Source: Psychrobacillus soli (GTDB lineage: Bacteria > Bacillota > Bacilli > Bacillales_A > Planococcaceae). From it: DNA of 64,000 bases. The stretch is from positions 62,001-126,000 of the forward strand of contig NZ_VDGG01000001.1 in NCBI RefSeq assembly GCF_006861775.1, in the 5' to 3' direction. This document shows, piece by piece, positions 57,440 to 64,000 of this stretch. Each line of letters opens with the position of its first letter. Positions within the stretch are counted from its first letter, which is position 1. A program made the translations under genes and the position numbers. A model generated the notes under the pieces. The model ran no database searches and was not told the origin of the DNA. It saw nothing but the letters and a program-made list of their open reading frames with translations.

Positions 57440-58051
57440 TTATTTCAATCCTGAAAGTAACGCATTTTTACGAATCCAATCCATTACTTCTTCTAAACCT
57501 GTATTGTCTTTAAGATTTGTAAAAATGAATGGTTTGTTTCCTCGAAACACTCTTGTATCCGAAGCCATCACGTCTAAGTTTGCACCTACATATGGAGCAA
57601 GATCAGTCTTATTGATAATGAACAAATCAGATTTAATCATCCCTTGTCCACCTTTACGAGGAATTTTTTCTCCTTGCGCAACATCAATAATATAAATGGA
57701 GAAATCAACAAGCTCAGGACTAAATGTTGCTGCTAAGTTATCTCCACCACTTTCGACAAAGATTAAGTCTAAATCAGGGTGACGCTTTTTCAAATCTTCA
57801 ATTGCAGCGGAGTTCATCGATGTATCCTCACGAATAGCAGTATGCGGACACCCTCCTGTTTCAACCCCAATAATACGATCTTCTGGAAGAATACCATTTG
57901 TCATTAAAAACTTTGCATCTTCTTTTGTATAAATATCGTTCGTAATAGCAGCCATACTGATTTCATCTGCCATATGGCGAGTTAATTTTTCTACTAACAT
58001 TGTTTTCCCAGCACCTACTGGGCCACCTATTCCTATTTTAATTGGTTCCAT
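57440..58051 (-). CDS. ureG: Urease accessory GTPase UreG
   Basis: 203 aa. P-loop [15 protein letters not shown], the nickel-binding CPH motif ([13 protein letters not shown]) and the guanine-binding NKTDL. GTP hydrolysis drives nickel delivery. Confidence 0.98.
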   Translation of the reverse strand: MEPIKIGIGGPVGAGKTMLVEKLTRHMADEISMAAITNDIYTKEDAKFLMTNGILPEDRIIGVETGGCPHTAIREDTSMNSAAIEDLKKRHPDLDLIFVESGGDNLAATFSPELVDFSIYIIDVAQGEKIPRKGGQGMIKSDLFIINKTDLAPYVGANLDVMASDTRVFRGNKPFIFTNLKDNTGLEEVMDWIRKNALLSGLK

Positions 58052-58072
58052 TTTTAAATAATCTTCCCTTCA

Positions 58073-58759
58073 TTAAGACATGAATATGCGAATATTCACA
58101 CGCTCATGTTTCATCTGCGATATTTCTAATCCTGGCGCCACAGCCCCAAAATCGTCTTCGTCAAGAAGCGCTATCTTATTCGTGGCTTCCTCGATATATG
58201 TTTGAAACTCTCTTAATAATTGTTGTCCGGCCGTTTGACCTAATGGTATGCCACGAACTGCATTTTGAACTAAACCTGAAATAGAGGAATAAAGAAACGC
58301 TGAAATCCCCAAATTTTGTGGGACTTCCAACTGAAAAGCGATGATGGAGAATACAATGGCAGGGTGTGCAAATGACACTCCTTCTGTTACACGTTGCCTA
58401 TAAGTTTGCAGGAGAGGGCTTGGATATAAATCTAAGCCTAAAGTGAGCATTCTCTCTCCCATTTTGTTTGTGCCTTCCCGCGTTTCACGAGCTAAGTTTT
58501 GAACCGTAATACGTCGGTCCAATTCCCATATTTTCTCCAAATCATCCGTCGCCAATGCCTCGTAAACAAGTCTACTAGCAAGCCCATCCGAATAGACTAG
58601 TTGCTCATCTAAGTACATTTTGAGCCATTTAGAAAAACTCGATTTATCATGTACTTTGTTTTCTTGAATATACGTCTCCAAGCCGAACGAATGACTAAAT
58701 CCCCCGGTCGGCAAATTAGAGTCGCATAATTGAAACAAAGACAACAAGTAATTAGTCAT
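58073..58759 (-). CDS. ureF: Urease accessory protein UreF
   Basis: 228 aa all-helical protein; [18 protein letters not shown] near the N-terminus is diagnostic. Bridges UreD and UreG and controls the GTPase. Overlaps the ureE end by eight bases. Confidence 0.96.
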   Translation of the reverse strand: MTNYLLSLFQLCDSNLPTGGFSHSFGLETYIQENKVHDKSSFSKWLKMYLDEQLVYSDGLASRLVYEALATDDLEKIWELDRRITVQNLARETREGTNKMGERMLTLGLDLYPSPLLQTYRQRVTEGVSFAHPAIVFSIIAFQLEVPQNLGISAFLYSSISGLVQNAVRGIPLGQTAGQQLLREFQTYIEEATNKIALLDEDDFGAVAPGLEISQMKHERVNIRIFMS

Positions 58760-59207
58760 GACTATGTCCGATATGGCGGAAGGCTTGCTTCACTTTTCGT
58801 TTCTCACGCGAGAAAGGAATTTCAAGCTGTTCTAATAACTCCTCTACCAAATAATCATATTGAACGAGCATTTGGTCTTCTTCAAACTGAGCAGGTAAAT
58901 GTCTATTCCCTAATTGATGGGCGATTGTCCCCATTTCATGCATGCTTCGGGGCGAGATAATTAATAAATCATCCGGAAAAACTTCAATGATAATCATATT
59001 TTTCTCGTCCATGTACAGCACGTCACCAGCTTGCAAATCTTTTGCTTCCTTTAAGCGAATTCCGATTTCTTTGCCATGGTCAGTTGTGACTCTTTGAATA
59101 CGCTTTACAAGGTCACTACTTTCCAAATATATTTTTTCTTTATGTGTACTTTCCAAAATTTTTGGATCTATTTGATCAATATGTGTTACTACTTCTTCAA
59201 TTATCAT
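58752..59207 (-). CDS. ureE: Urease nickel metallochaperone UreE
   Basis: 151 aa. Peptide-binding N-terminal domain and metal-binding domain with [19 protein letters not shown] (conserved His); short His-containing tail FRHIGHSHD. Delivers nickel to UreG. Confidence 0.95.
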   Translation of the reverse strand: MIIEEVVTHIDQIDPKILESTHKEKIYLESSDLVKRIQRVTTDHGKEIGIRLKEAKDLQAGDVLYMDEKNMIIIEVFPDDLLIISPRSMHEMGTIAHQLGNRHLPAQFEEDQMLVQYDYLVEELLEQLEIPFSREKRKVKQAFRHIGHSHD

Positions 59208-59216
59208 TTCGTCACC

Positions 59217-60929
59217 TCAGAATAAGAAATATCGTTGCCCCATTGGAACTGTATCCACTGGATCACATGTTAGAAGCTCTCCGTTTACACGTACTTCATA
59301 TGTTTCTGGATCTACGTCGATTTCCGGCGTCTCTCCATTTAGTTTCATATCTTTTTTCGTTAAATTACGAATACCACGTACAGGAAGAACTGTTTTTTGT
59401 AAGCAAAGTTTTTCGTGCACACCAGCTTCATATGCTGCAGTCGAAACAAATGTAATCGATGCTTTATATTTCGCTCTTCCCATCGTTCCGTACATAGGAC
59501 GATAGAGAATAGGCTGTGGAGTTGGAATAGAAGCATTCGCATCTCCCATTAAGCTTTGTACCGCAATTCCACCTTTAAGAATCATGCTTGGTTTTACACC
59601 AAAAAATCTCGGTTCCCACAAAACTAAATCTGCGAATTTCCCTACTTCAATCGATCCTACGTATTCAGAAATTCCGTGTGCGATTGCAGGGTTAATCGTA
59701 TATTTTGCAACATATCGTTTCACACGATTGTTGTCGCCGATTCCTTCGTCCCCTTCAAGCTTTCCGCGTTGTTTTTTCATTTTATCCGCTGTTTGCCATG
59801 TACGAATTAGCACTTCTCCAATACGTCCCATAGCTTGAGAGTCCGAACTAGTTATACTAAAAACTCCTAAGTCTTGTAGAATATCTTCAGCAGCAATTGT
59901 TTCCGCACGAATACGGGAATCTGCAAAAGCTACATCTTCCGGAATATCAGGGCTTAAATGATGGCAAACCATTAACATGTCTAAATGCTCGTCTATAGTG
60001 TTTACAGTAAAAGGAAGGGTAGGATTAGTAGATGCAGGTAGAACATTCATCTGACTCGCTACTTTAATAATATCAGGGGCATGTCCACCACCCGCTCCTT
60101 CCGTATGGAACGTGTGAATCACTCGATCTTTGAACGCAGACACTGTATTTTCAACAAATCCACCTTCGTTTAATGTATCCGTATGAATCGCGACTTGAAC
60201 ATCGTATTCGTCCGCAACTTTTAACGACATGTCGATGGAAGAGTAAGTTGCACCCCAATCTTCATGTACTTTCAAACCAATTGCACCAGCGCGAATTTGC
60301 TCAGCAAGTGGTTCTTCTGTTGCCGCATGACCTTTCCCTAAGAAACCAACATTGATCGGCATATCTTCTGCTGCTTCTAGCATACGATGCATATGCCATT
60401 CACCTGGAGTTACCGTCGTTGCTTTTGAACCTTCAGCAGGACCAGTTCCTCCTCCGATTAATGTCGTAAGTCCAGCTGTCAGCGCCGTTTCAATTTGTGC
60501 CGGGTTGATAAAATGCACATGTGTATCAATACCACCAGCTGTCAAAATTTTATGTTCACCGGCGATTATTTCTGTAGATGCACCGATCACGATATCTACA
60601 TTATCCATTAATAATGGATTTCCCGCTTTTCCTATCGCGACGATTTTACCATCACGAACCGCGACGTCTGCTTTGTAAATTCCTGTATAATCTAAAACAA
60701 TAACATTCGTAATTACTAAATCTGGAATATTTTCATCACGTGTTGCAAGTGGATGACTCCCCATTCCATCACGAATTACTTTACCTCCACCGAACACAAC
60801 TTCTTCACCATAAGTTGTGTAGTCTTTCTCAATTTCGATAAAAAGTTCAGTATCCGCTAGACGAACAGCATCCCCAGTTGTTGGACCGTACATAGAAGCA
60901 TACTGTTGTCTTGTCATTTTGAAACTCAT
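59217..60929 (-). CDS. ureC: Urease alpha subunit UreC
   Basis: 570 aa, full length. Nickel ligands in [12 protein letters not shown], carbamylated Lys in [38 protein letters not shown], and the flap Cys in [20 protein letters not shown]. Hydrolyses urea to ammonia and carbamate in the cytosol. Confidence 0.99.
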   Translation of the reverse strand: MSFKMTRQQYASMYGPTTGDAVRLADTELFIEIEKDYTTYGEEVVFGGGKVIRDGMGSHPLATRDENIPDLVITNVIVLDYTGIYKADVAVRDGKIVAIGKAGNPLLMDNVDIVIGASTEIIAGEHKILTAGGIDTHVHFINPAQIETALTAGLTTLIGGGTGPAEGSKATTVTPGEWHMHRMLEAAEDMPINVGFLGKGHAATEEPLAEQIRAGAIGLKVHEDWGATYSSIDMSLKVADEYDVQVAIHTDTLNEGGFVENTVSAFKDRVIHTFHTEGAGGGHAPDIIKVASQMNVLPASTNPTLPFTVNTIDEHLDMLMVCHHLSPDIPEDVAFADSRIRAETIAAEDILQDLGVFSITSSDSQAMGRIGEVLIRTWQTADKMKKQRGKLEGDEGIGDNNRVKRYVAKYTINPAIAHGISEYVGSIEVGKFADLVLWEPRFFGVKPSMILKGGIAVQSLMGDANASIPTPQPILYRPMYGTMGRAKYKASITFVSTAAYEAGVHEKLCLQKTVLPVRGIRNLTKKDMKLNGETPEIDVDPETYEVRVNGELLTCDPVDTVPMGQRYFLF

Positions 60930-60933
60930 CGTA

Positions 60934-61248
60934 TTACCCCCGATCTAATGATCCTTCAGTTTTATTATTCAATCCGTAAACGCGTCTTTCTCCACCAAAA
61001 GCAACAAGTTCTATTTCTTTTGGATCACCTGGTTCAAAGCGAACAGCCGAACCTGCTGGGATATTCAAACGAAAACCAAAAGCCTCTTTTCGATTAAATT
61101 CAATCCAACTGTTAATCTCAAAGAAGTGAAAATGCGAACCAACTTGTATAGGTCGATCTCCATTATTTACAACTGATATTATTTTCGTTTCTTTTCCTTC
61201 ATTACAAACAATGTCTTCCTCTTTTAAAACATATTCTCCAGGTATCAT
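60934..61248 (-). CDS. ureB: Urease beta subunit UreB
   Basis: 104 aa from ATG 61248 (AAGGAGGATTTCGAC in front), the normal length; a longer frame runs to 61293. [18 protein letters not shown] and [16 protein letters not shown] are family motifs. Confidence 0.97.
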   Translation of the reverse strand: MIPGEYVLKEEDIVCNEGKETKIISVVNNGDRPIQVGSHFHFFEINSWIEFNRKEAFGFRLNIPAGSAVRFEPGDPKEIELVAFGGERRVYGLNNKTEGSLDRG

Positions 61249-61264
61249 GTCGAAATCCTCCTTC

Positions 61265-61567
61265 TTAACGAATTGGTGAATGTACAGTAACAAGCTTTAC
61301 GCCATCTGGGAATGTGGCCTCCACTTGTACATCGTCGATCATCTCCGGAACACCGTCCATCACATCTTCCGCTGATAATATAGTGGCACCATAAGCCATT
61401 AGTTCAGCTACCGTTTTTCCATCACGAGCACCCTCTAATATTTCGTACGTAATGAGTGATACTGCTTCCGGATGATTCAGCTTTAAGCCTCTTTCTTTTC
61501 GGCGTCTTGCTAAGTCTGCTGCAACGACGATTAATAATTTTTCTTGTTCGCGCGGTAACAAATGCAC
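61265..61567 (-). CDS. ureA: Urease gamma subunit UreA
   Basis: 100 aa from GTG 61567, chosen because GGAGG lies eight bases before it and the product then begins [20 protein letters not shown], the standard UreA start. First gene of the operon. No urea channel, nickel transporter or regulator is adjacent. Confidence 0.97.
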   Translation of the reverse strand: MHLLPREQEKLLIVVAADLARRRKERGLKLNHPEAVSLITYEILEGARDGKTVAELMAYGATILSAEDVMDGVPEMIDDVQVEATFPDGVKLVTVHSPIR

Positions 61568-62140
61568 GGCATTTCCTCCAATCGTAAAATGAAATAGTTT
61601 TATCTCATTTTTTAGTCTATATAGTAGATTGAAAACGGTATTTTCTGATAACATAAATACATTTTAATAACCTGAAAGTTCTCCTTTTCGCATGAAAAGT
61701 ACTAGTAAAAATTCCTATAAATAGGAAGCGTCTTTCAGAGGTAAGTTTAGGTTAATAAATAATAATTTATACAACAAAAAGAACCTATAAGTTAGAACGC
61801 ACAAAAATAGTGGCATTCTTATAGTTTATTTATAAAATAACTATTCAGAGAGTTTTGCGCTTTTGCATTTTGTTATGAGCTAAAGCCTTATGCATTGCGC
61901 TAAGTTCCCTTCAATTGTATGCAGCAACTAGTGCTTTCGTAAGTTAAAAGTTCTTTCTGATAGATTTAGTGGATTTAGAAGAAGCCTGCCTAAAATAAGC
62001 AAGCGGAGGAAGGTAATGTTACTTTTCATCTTTACAGATTATGTACTCATGTATATATCTGAAAACAAATTTCAATCACTATTTTTTATTATAGTTACAG
62101 TTGATACATATGTCTATTTAATAATTCAATAATAGAAAGA
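61568..62140. other. Gene-free region upstream of the urease operon
   Basis: About 570 bases without a convincing gene. It must hold the urease promoter. I looked for a TnrA/GlnR box (TGTNA-N7-TNACA) and found no good one. Confidence 0.4.
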
Positions 62141-62162
62141 AAGACAGCACATAGGCTGTCTT
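62141..62162 (-). terminator. Terminator overlapping the end of the small repeat protein gene
   Basis: AAGACAG/CTGTCTT stem with a T-rich tail on the minus strand. Confidence 0.65.
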
Positions 62163-62601
62163 AAGATAAATATGGTCCAAGTTTTTTTAACACTGCAGCT
62201 TCCACTTCATCCGAAAGGATTTCTTCCGTGTGATGGCTAGGTTTTGGATCAAACCAACTAATTTCTCCATCCTTAAAATGACCTTTGAAGGTCCTATCAT
62301 CCATATTGAAACTAAATTCAATGACCTCGTGAGGCAAACCTTCGAAGATTCTTTCCACTTGAAAATTATCCATTAGTATAAATATTCCTAGCTCTTGTTC
62401 TATTTTCTTCAGTACTTCCTCCTCTATCTCATGAGGAAGCGTATCTTCTACAAGCCGCTCAGGTTTTGGATGAAACCAATTAATTTCTCCATCTTTGTAA
62501 TGCCCTTTGAATGTGTTGTCTTGAAAAGAGAAACTAAATTGTATTATATTATGAGGCAAGCCTCCAAAAATTTCTTTTTCATATTGAAAATTTTCTATCA
62601 T
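62161..62601 (-). CDS. Small protein of two tandem DUF5342/YheE-like repeats
   Basis: 146 aa made of two ~70-residue repeats: NFQYEKEIFGGLPHNIIQFS...GHYKDGEINWFHPKP and NFQVERIFEGLPHEVIEFS...GHFKDGEISWFDPKP, each followed by an acidic helix (LPHEIEEEVLKKI; LSDEVEAAVLKKL). The pattern resembles the short YheE (DUF5342) proteins of Bacillales, here duplicated and fused. Soluble; function unknown. AAGGAGG precedes the start. Confidence 0.7.
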   Translation of the reverse strand: MIENFQYEKEIFGGLPHNIIQFSFSFQDNTFKGHYKDGEINWFHPKPERLVEDTLPHEIEEEVLKKIEQELGIFILMDNFQVERIFEGLPHEVIEFSFNMDDRTFKGHFKDGEISWFDPKPSHHTEEILSDEVEAAVLKKLGPYLS

Positions 62602-62882
62602 AAAAATCCTCCTTTCGACACTCTCATAAATTACTTAATTCAATTATACCCCTTTTTTATATATCGAACCCTCCTTATCATATTTTATCAGTTAATTCAC
62701 CAGAGTAATTTGGCAGGTTTTGTTAAGTGCTTTTACAGTTATTAAAACTCGCTTTTTCATTGTTAGTCTCATCATAAAAATGGAATTTAATCAAAATGTA
62801 ATCGAAATGAAACATACTATACGTTTATATTCCCTTATTATAGGTTAAATAAAACGTAGAATGATGTGTTGGAGGAAATTGT

Positions 62883-63929
62883 ATGTCGCAAAAAAGATTA
62901 ACATGGGTGGATGTAACGAAAGGATTTTTGATGATACTTGTAGTAATTGGTCATTATCCTGGAGAACTTAATTTTCCATTCATCAAATATATTTACTGGT
63001 TTCATATGCCGGCTTTTTTCTTGTTAAGTGGCATTTTTTTTAAAGAAATAAAAGATAATCAAAACACTAAAATAACTATTAAGAAAAGATTTATGCAACT
63101 AATGGTGCCATATTTGTTTTTCCTATTTATTATTACAGCAGTTCGTTATAGCATGGAACTAGCATTAGGAAACTTTGAATTATCATGGTACTTCCAAGAT
63201 TTATGGAAGCTAGTTATTGCAGGTCGTTTTGCACGAGGAGCTTACGGAGTTTTTTGGTTTGTAACGACGTTATTTTTTACCTACTTATTGTTCATTTGGA
63301 TGACCAAATATTTAAGTCGTTTGAAACAAATCACACTACTTGTTATTTTCTATTTAGTAGCCCATTTAGAAAGTATTTTTGCCATGCATGTTATAAGTGG
63401 GGCCCCAGCTGAAGCTGCTCAAACGATTCCGATGTTATGGAATTTAGATGTAGTGTTAATGGCAATCGTCTATTTTTCCCTTGGTTATTATGCCAAATCT
63501 ATTTGGATGAATATAAAGCTTCCCTGGTTATTTGGTGCTCTCGTAGTAATATTTGGTGCAGTTGCTGCAGATTATGTAGGATTGATCGATTATCATCTGA
63601 GTATGAAGTTTTTACGCTATGACCATTTGGTGCTCGATTTAGTAATTCCAGTGGCCTTTATTATTGTCATTCTCGGCGTTTTCCAAAGGCTTACAACAAT
63701 TCTATCGCTAGAATGGTTGGCGAAAGTGGAGAAACACTCGATCGCTATTATGTATTTGCATATTTTTACAGATATCATTATGAACGATTATTTCCAATAT
63801 GGATTAATAGGATTTACAACATTAGGTTTAGCCGTTCCAATTCTCGCTTCCGTTGTTATTCAAAAAATAATTCCATACGGAAAGTTCTTTCTTGGAGATA
63901 TTCGAGCAAAAAAAACAATTCATTTTTAA
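62883..63929 (+). CDS. Membrane acyltransferase, family 3
   Basis: 348 aa with about ten membrane helices. N-terminal WVDVTKGFLMILVVIGHYP and FHMPAFFLLSGIFF are the family's motif I/II region with the catalytic-type His. Such enzymes acetylate cell-surface glycans or polymers. TTGGAGGAAATTGT precedes the ATG. Monocistronic, with its own terminator. Confidence 0.92.
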   Translation: MSQKRLTWVDVTKGFLMILVVIGHYPGELNFPFIKYIYWFHMPAFFLLSGIFFKEIKDNQNTKITIKKRFMQLMVPYLFFLFIITAVRYSMELALGNFELSWYFQDLWKLVIAGRFARGAYGVFWFVTTLFFTYLLFIWMTKYLSRLKQITLLVIFYLVAHLESIFAMHVISGAPAEAAQTIPMLWNLDVVLMAIVYFSLGYYAKSIWMNIKLPWLFGALVVIFGAVAADYVGLIDYHLSMKFLRYDHLVLDLVIPVAFIIVILGVFQRLTTILSLEWLAKVEKHSIAIMYLHIFTDIIMNDYFQYGLIGFTTLGLAVPILASVVIQKIIPYGKFFLGDIRAKKTIHF

Positions 63930-63932
63930 AAT

Positions 63933-63959
63933 AACCTCTTCCTTGTTACGGAAGAGGTT
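63933..63959 (+). terminator. Terminator of the acyltransferase gene
   Basis: AACCTCTTCC/GGAAGAGGTT with a T-rich tail. Confidence 0.92.
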
Positions 63960-64000
63960 TTCTTTTAGTTATTCTATTTTCTTACAATGTATAATATTTT

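Noticed and set aside
61568-62140. TnrA/GlnR or CodY site controlling urease
   Set aside because: No site with both half-motifs at the right spacing could be found by inspection.

Overview
The window reads as chromosome of a low-GC, endospore-forming-type Firmicute of the Bacillales. The right part has Bacillus subtilis-like synteny (groEL-groES-ydiL-rex-ydiF-tsaD-rimI-tsaB-tsaE), a CIRCE element and a full urease operon. I lean to the Psychrobacillus/Sporosarcina/Lysinibacillus side of the family, but the genus is a guess. No rRNA, tRNA, riboswitch or CRISPR array was seen.

Right part (about 47.2-64 kb) is core genome: groES/groEL, a CPBP protease, Rex, an ABC-F protein, a conserved cluster of DnaA boxes, the t6A genes tsaD/tsaB/tsaE with rimI, a YugN-like protein, ureABCEFGD, a duplicated small protein and a membrane acyltransferase.

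Left part (1-47.2 kb) looks like a stack of integrated islands abutting the 3' end of groEL. Copies of the groEL end (core TTATTACATCATGCCGCC) recur at about 47.22, 18.63, 15.58, 6.22 and 1.66 kb, with a weak one near 4.60 kb. Each lies just right of a hairpin, and three lie beside tyrosine-integrase sequence: a disrupted gene at 46.1-47.1 kb, a 3' remnant at 18.4 kb and scraps at 1.4-1.6 kb. One intact integrase with a start-less excisionase sits inside the largest island (37.3-38.8 kb). At 18.63-18.75 kb a 120-base copy of the groEL 3' coding end is left behind, which suggests an island carried a replacement groEL end.

Cargo from left to right: a truncated, GC-rich GH3 glycosidase; a chemoreceptor; a protein of three fused RidA domains; a frameshifted nicotianamine-synthase-like gene with an Opp/Cnt-type peptide or metallophore ABC importer and an M20 amidohydrolase; an aromatic-acid-exporter-like protein and an SF0329-like protein; then a large catabolic block. 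That block has an acetoin/2-oxoacid dehydrogenase complex (acoABCL-like), SDR, aldehyde dehydrogenase, a sigma-54 activator, a TRAP transporter, a zinc alcohol dehydrogenase, an amidase, an LhgO-like oxidase and a GntR regulator. Three good sigma-54 promoters with shared TGATGCA upstream motifs appear to tie it into one regulon. Next comes a sulfide/persulfide cluster (yrkJ-I-H-E-F, two rhodaneses, CstR-like repressor) with four matching CstR-type operators, then a cupin protein.

Many cargo-edge genes are decaying (aroE-like, LuxR, DUF302, a small zinc-ribbon-like gene, integrases), as expected where islands accumulate and erode at one hotspot.
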